A stretch of 59,529 nt of DNA from a virus, in the IMG/VR virus record IMGVR_UViG_3300010885_015984, positions 1-59,529 of that record; one strand, given 5' to 3'. A model generated the notes under the pieces. It did no database searches and had not been told where the DNA came from. It was given only the letters and a program-made list of their open reading frames with translations. The translations under genes and the position numbers were made by a program. Positions 21,076-29,800 of this stretch are shown piece after piece. The stretch's first letter is position 1. Each line of letters starts with the position of its first letter.

Positions 21076-23709
21076 TTATACTTCTGTAGCTAATAATGCA
21101 AACGAACCACTAGACATTGCTGATGTTCCGGCGTCAGTATACATTTCTACGTCTAGACGTATTACGGTACCAATTGCCATAATATATGGTCCTTGCACAC
21201 CAGAAACACTTCGAGTAGTAGCGGTTCTTACACCACCATCTGCAAATGTATAAATGTCAGTGCCAATTACCAAGCGATAGTTGATAATTCGATTACTAGT
21301 TGCTGTAATTGATACTGAAAATCTAGCTGTACCGCGGCGTGTACAAGTAATACTACTAATTGTTTGCCAACCTGCTCCAGACACGTTTGATACTGATCCT
21401 GTTATAAAGGACACGCTGGTGCTAGCAGTTATTAATCGTAATGCTGAAGTATCTTGGATAGCAATTGATTGACTAGTTGCCAATACTGTAGTTCCTGATT
21501 TCAATCTTACTACAAATGATTCTAAATCTTCTGTTGCTACATCGTTAACTAAAGTTTTACTAAACGATCCAGCACTGCTAGTGACAATTCCTGAATTGGT
21601 TAATGTTCCGTCAGTAAAGTCTGCTCCAGTAACATTAGTTCCAACAATTTCATATGTATATGTCCCGTCTGGAATAAAATACCCGCTGATATAGAAACTC
21701 ACCGTGCCGCCTTCGTTAACTGATGTTACAGACGGTGTTATTAAGTATACTGGCACACCTGCAGTTGTCAAGTCGCTGATTGTTACTGCCGGTGACTCAA
21801 CTGTAAATGTTCCTGTCCCGGACGGTTGAAGAACTCCAGTAGCTTCATAGGTATTAACTGCCAAAGTCAGCGTACCATCAACTTGGTCGCCAGGCGATGG
21901 GTTTTCTGGAACTGCTGGTCCTGGATCAACATATCCGTCAATCCATTCTACTAAGAATTCAATCACAGTTGCAGTACCTAAAATGTTTATAGGTACGCTA
22001 GGAGTTCTAGCCGATATTCTAAATACGTTAGATGTATATGGGCTAGATGCCGTCGAAGTTGACCAAATTTGATAGGTGCTGGTTAATCTATAAAAATTGT
22101 TGCCGTTGGCAGGGGCTGTTCCCGTGCTTGGTTTATTGCCACCAAACGCTTTTGGTGTTACTGTAGTTGGGCTTAATAAATTAGTCCATGCTGTATTTTG
22201 TTGGTGGCCCGGAGTTGGACTTGTTGCGCCACCTGTTCTTGATGATGCAAATCTAATTTCGCCGCCGCTATTAAAGAAATATCTAGCTTGAGCTGCTGAT
22301 GAAAAACTTACCTGCACTATTGATGATACTGTACCATTCCAAAATGTACCTAACGTTGCAGACGGCCATGTATGTGATTTAGATCCTTTGGCGGTAGTAC
22401 TTGCTTGACTAACTGCAACACTAAATTTATTAGTGGTTAATGTGTTGGCAAATGCATCATATTGTGAATATGGGTATTCTGTTGCACTTGCTAATGTTAA
22501 CGATCTACTGGCTAATGTTTGTGATGTGCTGGTAGTCCATGTGCTTCTGCCCCACGGATTTGTTGCCATCGATGCCGTTACTGTCGTTGTTCCTGTTCCG
22601 TATGCTAGCTTGAATATTACTGTACTAATTGGTGTTGACCCGGGAGCAGCACTTAATAATATCATTGTATCATTTATTACACTACTAACAGTCTGTGAAG
22701 TAAACCCTGCACCTGCAATGCTCATTCCCGGAAGAACTCCTACTGTACTAGTAACTTTTAATCGAGTACCTGCAGATCCAACACTAAATGATCCAGTGGT
22801 TGAGGTAGAGGAAAAAGGATTACTTATATTAATAGCATAATAATCGTCACCAATTGATGTAGTTGCTGTTGCTATTGATGTAATAGTAGTATTAGCTGGT
22901 ATGCCTGTTCCTGATATGCCGTTGCCTACCGCAAACATACCGCTGTAATTTGCATTATTAAAATTAGTTACAGACATGTAGAATATGCTTTTACCTACAA
23001 ACACTCTGTTTGGCCCCAACGATGATAATGTACCGGTTGCGGTATATAGCGGCTCAGGCGAAACTGTAATATTAGTAGCAACCGTAGATATTACTGTTCT
23101 TTCCGGATCGGTGTCATACTTTAATGTTAGTGAGGTTGTTGTACTGGCCGTTGCTGCAAATGTGCCGTTAAATGTTGCATTACTATTACCGGCAACAGTG
23201 TATGTTAATCCTGTTTCTAATGCTAATGGTTCTGCTGGAATTGTATATGCTACATAATACGGACCGGTGCCTGTTTTGCTAACAAAACTTGAAATTGTAA
23301 TTGGTGTTTGTGCAGCCGCCGCTGTTATTGTTGGAGTTCCCACAATTCCTGTTCCAGAAATTGTTTGGCCGACTGTAACCATTCCTGAGGTTACTCCGTA
23401 CACGATAAGACTTGTTCCAGATCTTGCAGCAGTAATTATTGTAGTGTCAATATCCGATTTAATAATGTTGTTTAATGTAGCAGAAGTTGCACCTGCTGGC
23501 ACAGCACCTGTTTGATGAACATAACAATTTACAATATCGTAATATAGTTTACCCCATTCGTTAATTGTAATGTTGTTACTGTCGGTTACTGCGGTGCTTA
23601 ATATAGTTTGGCCGTATCCAGAGTCTGCAGATCCTGGACCTAAAATAGTAATTACTTTAGTTCGAATATCATTATAATCTGCTGTTTGTATTTTTTTATT
23701 TACGGTCAT
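21076..23709 (-). CDS. Large Ser/Thr-rich tail protein with Calx-beta-like domain
   Basis: 877 residues. The N-terminal ~70 residues (DYNDIRTKVITILGPGSAD, GYGQTILSTAV) and residues ~425-645 (NTLTTNKFSVAV to FTVESPAVTI) match the 308-residue protein upstream, including YFFNSGG and SSPYTSN. Between them lies a ~350-residue Thr/Ser-rich insertion of repeated strands. Residues ~655-755 look like a Calx-beta/Ig-type domain (VTSVNEGGTVSFYISG, TLTNSG, FVVRLKSGTTVLATSQ), and the last ~120 form another strand-rich domain. Probably an adhesin or tail decoration protein that binds the host surface. A weak GTTAAATA box lies 25 bases before the ATG. Confidence 0.7.
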   Translation of the reverse strand: MTVNKKIQTADYNDIRTKVITILGPGSADSGYGQTILSTAVTDSNNITINEWGKLYYDIVNCYVHQTGAVPAGATSATLNNIIKSDIDTTIITAARSGTSLIVYGVTSGMVTVGQTISGTGIVGTPTITAAAAQTPITISSFVSKTGTGPYYVAYTIPAEPLALETGLTYTVAGNSNATFNGTFAATASTTTSLTLKYDTDPERTVISTVATNITVSPEPLYTATGTLSSLGPNRVFVGKSIFYMSVTNFNNANYSGMFAVGNGISGTGIPANTTITSIATATTSIGDDYYAINISNPFSSTSTTGSFSVGSAGTRLKVTSTVGVLPGMSIAGAGFTSQTVSSVINDTMILLSAAPGSTPISTVIFKLAYGTGTTTVTASMATNPWGRSTWTTSTSQTLASRSLTLASATEYPYSQYDAFANTLTTNKFSVAVSQASTTAKGSKSHTWPSATLGTFWNGTVSSIVQVSFSSAAQARYFFNSGGEIRFASSRTGGATSPTPGHQQNTAWTNLLSPTTVTPKAFGGNKPSTGTAPANGNNFYRLTSTYQIWSTSTASSPYTSNVFRISARTPSVPINILGTATVIEFLVEWIDGYVDPGPAVPENPSPGDQVDGTLTLAVNTYEATGVLQPSGTGTFTVESPAVTISDLTTAGVPVYLITPSVTSVNEGGTVSFYISGYFIPDGTYTYEIVGTNVTGADFTDGTLTNSGIVTSSAGSFSKTLVNDVATEDLESFVVRLKSGTTVLATSQSIAIQDTSALRLITASTSVSFITGSVSNVSGAGWQTISSITCTRRGTARFSVSITATSNRIINYRLVIGTDIYTFADGGVRTATTRSVSGVQGPYIMAIGTVIRLDVEMYTDAGTSAMSSGSFALLATEV

Positions 23710-23733
23710 TATTCACACAGTTCCTTTATAGGA

Positions 23734-23741
23734 TATTTAAC
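23734..23741 (-). promoter_or_regulatory. Weak late-promoter-like box (GTTAAATA)
   Basis: On the minus strand GTTAAATA ends 25 bases before the ATG at 23709, the same spacing as clearer boxes at 26458 and 58693. It differs from the consensus TATAAATA at two positions and is offered only as a possibility; the small intergenic gap (36 bases) leaves room for it. Confidence 0.25.
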
Positions 23742-23745
23742 ATCT

Positions 23746-24672
23746 TTAGGAGGCCGTGATCGATGATATTGAATACCCTGGGCTAGTTATGCTAAAAGAT
23801 CCGCTAGGTAACATAGATCCAGATGCTTTAACTTCGTCAATTTGGATTTTTAAGGTACCGTTAACTGTATCGTATGGCGGCGATAGTACATCAATGTCAG
23901 TATAATCATCGCGCCATGTTACTCTAAATGTAATTGTACTAGCTGTTCCGTTAACATTGGTTGGATCTGTACAATTACATAGTGCTTCTATGGCATAGTA
24001 ATTTGCAGAATACGGTGAACTGGCTGTTGTTTGATATACTGTTTGATATGCTGTTGTAAGAGTATAAAAATTAACAATTACAGGAGTAATTGCACCAAAA
24101 TTAATCGTACCAATTGTAGTGTTTAATAAGTTATACCATGCATTATATTGTGATGTTGTTGTACCGCCCGACAGTGTACTTGTAAATCTTAATTTTCCAC
24201 CACTGTTAAAAAAGTATCTAGCTTCATCAGCATTTGCAAATGTTACTGTAAGTGTGCATTGACTTTGAGTACTCCAAGATCCAGTTCTTTCTTGACTAAT
24301 TGCTGATGACAGAACTGATTGCCCGTCACCGATACTAAATTTATCTGTAATTGCCTGTTCTGAAATAGTGTCGTAATTAATATTAGGAAATCCGGGACCA
24401 TACCCAATGTATCCACCTGCTTCAATTATTGACGGCAAGACTCCGTCTTGATGCACTTTAGCATTTATAATATCGTAACGTAATAAATCCCACTGTAATT
24501 TTGTGATATTATTTCCAGAAAATACAGCAGAACTAGCAACTGTTTGCCCGTATCCACGCTGCCCTGATCCTGATCCCAATATCGATACAATTTTATTACG
24601 GATTTCCGTATAGTCTAAAGGAACTATTCGTTTCTGACTATCTGGTACTGGTAGCGAGTCAAACTTAGGCAT
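23746..24672 (-). CDS. Tail/adhesin protein, minimal version of the 877-residue neighbour
   Basis: 308 residues. The N-terminus (DYTEIRNKIVSILGSGSGQR, GYGQTVASSAV) is close to residues 11-40 of the 877-residue protein, and the rest aligns with its residues ~425-645 (DEARYFFNSGGKLRF; TTASSPYSANYYAI; VNGTLKIQI). So the two genes share a core and differ by a long insertion and a C-terminal extension in the larger one. It is Ser/Thr/Gly rich, as in virion surface proteins, and lies between tail fibre genes. Probably part of the tail fibre or whisker system. Confidence 0.65.
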   Translation of the reverse strand: MPKFDSLPVPDSQKRIVPLDYTEIRNKIVSILGSGSGQRGYGQTVASSAVFSGNNITKLQWDLLRYDIINAKVHQDGVLPSIIEAGGYIGYGPGFPNINYDTISEQAITDKFSIGDGQSVLSSAISQERTGSWSTQSQCTLTVTFANADEARYFFNSGGKLRFTSTLSGGTTTSQYNAWYNLLNTTIGTINFGAITPVIVNFYTLTTAYQTVYQTTASSPYSANYYAIEALCNCTDPTNVNGTASTITFRVTWRDDYTDIDVLSPPYDTVNGTLKIQIDEVKASGSMLPSGSFSITSPGYSISSITAS

Positions 24673-24673
24673 A

Positions 24674-26458
24674 TTACAGCACCACTGCTTCGACTAATTT
24701 AACCCCTGCATCGTCATTAGATTCTAACGCTACAGCAAATACATCTAATCTATCAGCGGCTACTTGAGCAACTCCGTCGTTGCCTGCTACAAGTCGATCG
24801 CCTTTTTTAACTTCGCCGGCTACCTTAACAGGAACTCGTCCTTTAAGAGCTATATATGTCCCGCCTTCTAAATCTTTGTTCATCATAAACGCTGGGTTTG
24901 CACTTACAACCCCTATGGCTAACTCACCGTAACTTGATGCAGTAACTTCTGCGTTACCGCCAACTACTACTACTGTGCCAACTTCGTATTCTGCATCAGC
25001 TAGATATTTTTCAGCTAAGTCTGCATAGCGAGCTGCGGTAGCTGTTCCTTGAAATAATGACGCATAGATATCGCCGCTTGCATCTCTTGCCGCTACTGTA
25101 TTAATAGTTGCTGTCAATGCTGCTGATCTATATGTACCATCTACTAATAATTGTTTTGCTTGATCAGCAATACCATTAAATTCAACAGCAGAAATGTTTC
25201 CTGAAGAATTTCTAACTGCAACAGATGTTTTATTTGGATCGGTTGGGATTGCAATTGACGGTGGATATGTTCCGAGCAAGGTAGCAGTTCCTGCAGTTCC
25301 TGTAACGTTACCTTGAACGTTACCTATCACTAGTGCTGGTGTTGATACTGTTCCTAATGTACCTAAGAATGTTTTAGTTGTTGCATTGACTAAAATTGTA
25401 CTGTCAGTCGCTACAACATTTCCTGTTAACGACCCTGTAAATACTTTTGTTGCTGCGGTGTATGCTGTCGTATTATCGGCGGCTATTAAATTACCATTAA
25501 ACCCAGTAGCATATACATTTGCCCATTTGTTATCGGCAGCTCCTAGATTGTAAGCATTAGTTATACCTGGCACTATTCCAGTTCTATTCATCACCGCAAC
25601 GTCACGTTCGTCTGTAGCTTCAGTAACTGTTATTCTAAATGTAATTTCATTACCTAATCTGTTTTCAACAATAACTTCGTCACTGTTTTCAACACGAATT
25701 CTTAAATCGTTACCGTCACCTAATTGGAATCCTGGATCTTTGAAACTAATTTCGCTGTCAAATATTACACTACCTTTTTGTAAGTAGTCTGCTGCAAGTA
25801 CTCCGCCTAATCGCAATGCATTAGATGATGTTCCCCAGTATACATAATCATTTTGACTCACACCACTGGTGTTAGTTTCAGTTAATGTAAATCCTTTTTT
25901 AATGCTAGTAAATCCAGTAATTGGGTTAATTGTACTGTTTAAGATGAACGAATCATCACCGTTAACTATTCCTACACACTTACCCGAAGATAATAGTTTA
26001 AGAATTGTATGACTGTTGTTTACATCGTCTTTTACCACCTGTGCAATAACTGAACTTGTACCTAAATCGGGGCTAGCCTCTGGTCCTACTAGTACAAAGT
26101 CTGTTCCAGTATATGTGTATAGTTGCTTGGCAGAACTATCCCACCAAAATTCACCAACTTGTAAACCGCTTGGGGCTGTTATGCTAACTTCTGCACCACC
26201 GGCTACTTTGAATCTAGTACCGTCATAAAATTTTAATCTGCTGGTTGCACTATCATACCAAATTTGACCTTTAATAGTTTTTGGTGGTGCACTGGTATTT
26301 GCAAAATTTTCTAGTAAGTGAAGGAAATTTTCATTCTGTACCTCACCGTAGCCAGCGTAGTTTTTACCTACAAATCGAAGATCCGTAGTACTGTCAATAG
26401 TACCGTCTTCTACAGATGTTAAAAATGTCCCGTTAAATCTATCTACTTGATATGCCAT
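24674..26458 (-). CDS. Tail fibre protein (first of the MAYQ paralogs by position)
   Basis: 594 residues. The N-terminal ~125 residues hold the shared attachment domain seen in three other proteins here: MAYQVDRFNG, a GYGE-x3-ENFLHLLENF segment, KGQIWYDSATSRLKFYDGTRF, GEFWWDSSAKQLYTYTG. The middle is a Thr/Ala/Gly-rich beta-rich shaft with repeats such as FNGNLIAADNTT and TGTAGTATLLG. The C-terminal ~117 residues (ARYADLAEKYLADAEYEVGT to VKLVEAVVL) form a compact domain found at the ends of many phage fibres. It is likely a receptor-binding fibre. A late promoter-like AATAAATA ends 25 bases before the ATG. Confidence 0.8.
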   Translation of the reverse strand: MAYQVDRFNGTFLTSVEDGTIDSTTDLRFVGKNYAGYGEVQNENFLHLLENFANTSAPPKTIKGQIWYDSATSRLKFYDGTRFKVAGGAEVSITAPSGLQVGEFWWDSSAKQLYTYTGTDFVLVGPEASPDLGTSSVIAQVVKDDVNNSHTILKLLSSGKCVGIVNGDDSFILNSTINPITGFTSIKKGFTLTETNTSGVSQNDYVYWGTSSNALRLGGVLAADYLQKGSVIFDSEISFKDPGFQLGDGNDLRIRVENSDEVIVENRLGNEITFRITVTEATDERDVAVMNRTGIVPGITNAYNLGAADNKWANVYATGFNGNLIAADNTTAYTAATKVFTGSLTGNVVATDSTILVNATTKTFLGTLGTVSTPALVIGNVQGNVTGTAGTATLLGTYPPSIAIPTDPNKTSVAVRNSSGNISAVEFNGIADQAKQLLVDGTYRSAALTATINTVAARDASGDIYASLFQGTATAARYADLAEKYLADAEYEVGTVVVVGGNAEVTASSYGELAIGVVSANPAFMMNKDLEGGTYIALKGRVPVKVAGEVKKGDRLVAGNDGVAQVAADRLDVFAVALESNDDAGVKLVEAVVL

Positions 26459-26482
26459 GCTTGTTAGCCCCTAATGATATTA

Positions 26483-26490
26483 TATTTATT
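26483..26490 (-). promoter_or_regulatory. Late-promoter-like box AATAAATA
   Basis: On the minus strand AATAAATA, one base from the T4 late core, lies 25 bases before the tail fibre ATG at 26458, in a 45-base gap. The same octamer occurs before 34668 and 58693, so this is probably the common late promoter form in this phage. A short ctaat/attag inverted repeat flanks it. Confidence 0.5.
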
Positions 26491-26503
26491 AGTATTGCTG
26501 CGA

Positions 26504-26938
26504 TTAATAATTGACATCGGGTTTAGGCCAAAACGCATAAATGTCCGGATTGTCTTTATAAACCTGTTTAGCAGCAGCATGATTTGTTACTTTTTGTTTG
26601 ATAAAATCACGCATTTCTATGAATTCGGGTGTCAACGGAATCCCTGCTTTCTCTATGCATTCAGCAATGATGTTTAATTGCGTATGCACAGGATAGTTGA
26701 CTAAAATTTCTTTATTAACTACTGTATCAATAGCAATTTCGTCAATTAACGGTAACTCGTGTTTGTCAACAACTTGCCCGGTAGCATAATCGCCCCAATA
26801 ATATTCTTCAGCACCAATTTCTAAAACTTTATGTTTTATCGAAGTTGCTGTTAGATTAGCTGCAAATGCAGCATTATATTCTACCACAGATATTGGGTTT
26901 GCACCATCGTTACTGAAAATTACAATTTTTTGTGTCAT
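26504..26938 (-). CDS. Probable tail fibre assembly/chaperone-like protein
   Basis: 144 residues from the ATG at 26938, which overlaps the oxygenase stop (ATGA); a start five codons earlier would sit inside that gene. It shows a small alpha/beta N-terminal part (KIVIFSNDGANPISVVEYNA) and an acidic C-terminal helix (IEMRDFIKQKVTNHAAAKQVY) ending with AFWPKPDVNY. Size, place between fibre genes and the helical tail resemble small phage tail-fibre assembly proteins, but no diagnostic motif was found. Function is inferred from context. Confidence 0.45.
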   Translation of the reverse strand: MTQKIVIFSNDGANPISVVEYNAAFAANLTATSIKHKVLEIGAEEYYWGDYATGQVVDKHELPLIDEIAIDTVVNKEILVNYPVHTQLNIIAECIEKAGIPLTPEFIEMRDFIKQKVTNHAAAKQVYKDNPDIYAFWPKPDVNY

Positions 26939-27432
26939 AATATTTTCCCCCAAGTTAATACAAGACTATACTTTGGGTTTTCATCCTGTTCAATTGTTGT
27001 TACTTCGTGTTCTAAATTTATTGGCATTTTAAGCAACATGCCTGGTTTTTCTTCTACTAAATGTTGTTCACCTGCTTCGTCATACCATGCAAAATGTGGG
27101 CGATCCGATCTTAAAAAAATCAACTTAAATTTCCAATATCCACCAGCACTATCTTTATGTCTTAATAGATAATCGCCTGGCTCGTATCTATTAATAACAC
27201 ATCCGTCGCAGCTACGATCTTCTGCAGGAAGTGACTCATAAACAAGATCTGTTAATTCTTTAGGCATGTTCCATTGAAACATACTTCGCATTTGACTATC
27301 GCCGTAGTTTGTAGAAAAATTATATTTTTCTCCCGGTTTTCTTACATGAAATTTGTCTTGATTTTGATCTGCTAATTCAATAATAGCATCAACATTCTTA
27401 CAGTAATCTTCCACATAAGATACTTCTATCAT
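26935..27432 (-). CDS. 2OG-Fe(II) oxygenase (prolyl hydroxylase-like)
   Basis: 165 residues from the ATG at 27432, coupled by ATGA to the tail fibre gene; an earlier ATG at 27462 lies in that gene. Fe ligands are His92 and Asp94 in YEPGDYLLRHKDSAGG, and His142 in PINLEHEV. Lys154 in NPKYSLVLTWG is at the place of the 2-oxoglutarate-binding Arg/Lys. The strands FKLIFLRSD and GMLLKMP complete the double-stranded beta-helix. It would hydroxylate or otherwise oxidise a substrate with O2 and 2-oxoglutarate. Being in the middle of a fibre gene cluster suggests that a fibre protein is the substrate, as has been proposed for such oxygenases of cyanophages, but this is inference. Confidence 0.85.
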   Translation of the reverse strand: MIEVSYVEDYCKNVDAIIELADQNQDKFHVRKPGEKYNFSTNYGDSQMRSMFQWNMPKELTDLVYESLPAEDRSCDGCVINRYEPGDYLLRHKDSAGGYWKFKLIFLRSDRPHFAWYDEAGEQHLVEEKPGMLLKMPINLEHEVTTIEQDENPKYSLVLTWGKIL

Positions 27433-29783
27433 ACATAACTCCAAGATCCTGTATAGTTCCAAGTACTGCCATTTGAAGAATAAATTAATTTATACCCTGT
27501 TGAGTTATCGTACAACGTAGTGGTTGCACTCACTGATAGTGTTCCCCATTGGTACGCATTAATCCATCTGCCACCGCTTGCTGATGCAGTTGTGGCTGCA
27601 TATACTACATTAATGATAAAGTCAAATGTTGCACCTACTGTAACTGAGTTAGCTGGCAAGTATGCATTGATTAGATCTGCATATTGCGCACTCGGTGATG
27701 TTAGATTAGGTTGCGGATCACTGATAATTAATTTGTTTGGAATCTTAGATAACATGTTATCTACGTATGCCGTGGTAGCTATTCGTGTGCTGTTATCAAA
27801 TGCAGTTCGTGTTGTAGAGAATTGTGCGTTTACCGCAGTAGTATTCAATACATTAGTTGCGGCATTGTATGTTAAATTAGTATCTACCTTGGCAGGAAGC
27901 GAACCAGTAGATGCAGTAACGAATGTTACATAACCTGTGGTTGTTGTATCATCCACAGTTACTCCAACATTGGTAGCATTAGTAGCTGTAGAGGCTGTAC
28001 CTGTTAAATTGGCTGTGATGGTTCCTGCTGCAAAATTGCCACTGACATCACGTACTACTACCTTGTTTGCTGTATTTGTTGAAACCGCGTCAACATAAAT
28101 TGTAACAGGAACTGAACTAGATCCGTCATAGGTTAAGATAGGCGCACTAGTTAATGTATTTTTTAATGCAAGATGTGTACCAGGAGTTAGTCCTTCAAAT
28201 GTCGGATTAGTCCATGCAAGTGTGCCACCAGCAGCCGCTTTTAATATTTGTCCTGGTGCTCCAACAGCTAGTAATGATGTTATACTTGCTGCTGTTTGAT
28301 ATGGAATTGCACCTGGCCCGCCACCTACAATATTTGTTGCACGAGTTGCTAATGTTGCTGTGTCAGCATTACCTATTAAGTTACTGGCATAGATTTTGTT
28401 CCACGTTGCTGATGGGTGACCAAGATTTGTTGCACCTTCTGTATCTGGTATTAGTGCCGGAGCACTTAATCCGCCCAATGCCACTGACTCAGAGGCCGGA
28501 ATAAAACTTAAATCTGTAACAGCCCCGGGCTGGCTTGTATCTGCTATATCAAAATTAATTTTTTTATTAGTAGCTGTAGCTCTTATTGTAGGAACTCCAG
28601 CATCGACAAATATCTTAAATTGACCACCAATAGTAGCACCGAGGTCTGCTACAGCAAGACTAGTTAATGTGCCTACTGAAGTTAAATTTGATTCAACTAC
28701 TGTTGGATTAATATATGTGCCGGTTAATGTCTGTGCGCTAGCAGGAACAGTAACATTAGCAGTACCATCAAATGCTACTCCATTAATTGTTCTAGCTGAA
28801 ATAAGTTTTGTTGCGGTAAATGCATTACCGCTTAATGTTGGTCCTCTAAATTCAGTAGCTTCAACAATATTAAATTGACTTGTTCCTGTACTAGTAGTAA
28901 CATTACCTCGAACGTTACCAACTAAATCTGCTGTAATGGTTCCTGCGGCAAATCCGCCAGCACTGTTTCTTGCCACTACTTTACCTATTGAATTTGAAGA
29001 GCTAGCATCGACACTCCAAGTTATTGCTGAGGATCCATCAAAATCTGATCCTACAATATAATCTCCTTTTACTAATTTGTTAGTAGTGCTAGATTTAATT
29101 GTAATATTTGAGCCACCATTAAATGATATACCATTAATAGTTCTTGGATTTTCTAAAAAGGTTGCTGTGGTTGAATTTCCTACTAAACTGCCTTTGAATT
29201 TTCGTAGGCTTGAAAGAGTAATACCTGATTCTAAATCTAAAAATCCTTCAACTGAATTTGATGCTGCAATTGTAAATGCTACTGACGAACAAATTCCAAT
29301 AACTATCCCGTCAACAGTTAACATTATTACTGGGTGAGTTCCTCCTAGAGTACCGACTAATGAAGTGCTTCTTGCTCTAGTTGGTCCAAACCCTGCAACT
29401 GCTTCTGGCCCGATAAATGCCCATCCTGCTGGGGTCCATGTATGTAGTGTGTTATCTGTAGTTCGTAACCATAATTCGCCCACTGACGGAGTTGGTGGCG
29501 GTGTAAGGGATAATACTGCTGCGCCAACGATAGCCCATTTAGTACCATCGTATACATTTAATAAATTATTTTGACTGTCAAACCATGTCTGTCCTTTTAA
29601 TGGTCTCGCTGGAGGAAATGTATTAGAAAAGTTTTCTAACAAGAACACAAAATTTTCATTCTGTGTTTCTCCGTATCCTACATAGTTTCGTCCAACTAAC
29701 CCAAGGCTAGTAGAAGTGTCAATGGTACCATCTTCTAAAACTACTAGTTCTGGTCCGCTAAATTTGTTAATTGTATACGCCAT
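27429..29783 (-). CDS. Tail fibre protein with MAYT attachment domain
   Basis: 784 residues. N-terminal domain: MAYTINKFSGPE, GRNYVGYGETQNENFVFLLE, LKGQTWFDSQNNLLNVYDGT, GELWLRTTDNTLHTW. The shaft is built from many repeats of the type NGISFNGGSNITIK and AARTINGVAFDGTA seen in long phage fibres, with tracts such as FAAGTITANLTGTAS occurring twice. The end (WINAYQWGTLSVSATTTLYDNS, YTGSWSYV) is a different receptor-binding tip from those of its paralogs. It follows the 617-residue fibre and overlaps the oxygenase. Confidence 0.8.
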   Translation of the reverse strand: MAYTINKFSGPELVVLEDGTIDTSTSLGLVGRNYVGYGETQNENFVFLLENFSNTFPPARPLKGQTWFDSQNNLLNVYDGTKWAIVGAAVLSLTPPPTPSVGELWLRTTDNTLHTWTPAGWAFIGPEAVAGFGPTRARSTSLVGTLGGTHPVIMLTVDGIVIGICSSVAFTIAASNSVEGFLDLESGITLSSLRKFKGSLVGNSTTATFLENPRTINGISFNGGSNITIKSSTTNKLVKGDYIVGSDFDGSSAITWSVDASSSNSIGKVVARNSAGGFAAGTITADLVGNVRGNVTTSTGTSQFNIVEATEFRGPTLSGNAFTATKLISARTINGVAFDGTANVTVPASAQTLTGTYINPTVVESNLTSVGTLTSLAVADLGATIGGQFKIFVDAGVPTIRATATNKKINFDIADTSQPGAVTDLSFIPASESVALGGLSAPALIPDTEGATNLGHPSATWNKIYASNLIGNADTATLATRATNIVGGGPGAIPYQTAASITSLLAVGAPGQILKAAAGGTLAWTNPTFEGLTPGTHLALKNTLTSAPILTYDGSSSVPVTIYVDAVSTNTANKVVVRDVSGNFAAGTITANLTGTASTATNATNVGVTVDDTTTTGYVTFVTASTGSLPAKVDTNLTYNAATNVLNTTAVNAQFSTTRTAFDNSTRIATTAYVDNMLSKIPNKLIISDPQPNLTSPSAQYADLINAYLPANSVTVGATFDFIINVVYAATTASASGGRWINAYQWGTLSVSATTTLYDNSTGYKLIYSSNGSTWNYTGSWSYV

Positions 29784-29800
29784 TTATTCGCCCCTAAACC

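Noticed and set aside
22433-22840. Plus-strand open frame opposite the 877-residue gene, and similar long antisense frames at 30591-30926, 32252-32560, 49841-50359, 53373-53822
   Set aside because: All lie opposite Ser/Thr/Gly-rich structural genes, whose codons leave the reverse frames open; they have low-complexity Val/Pro/Leu composition and no ribosome sites.
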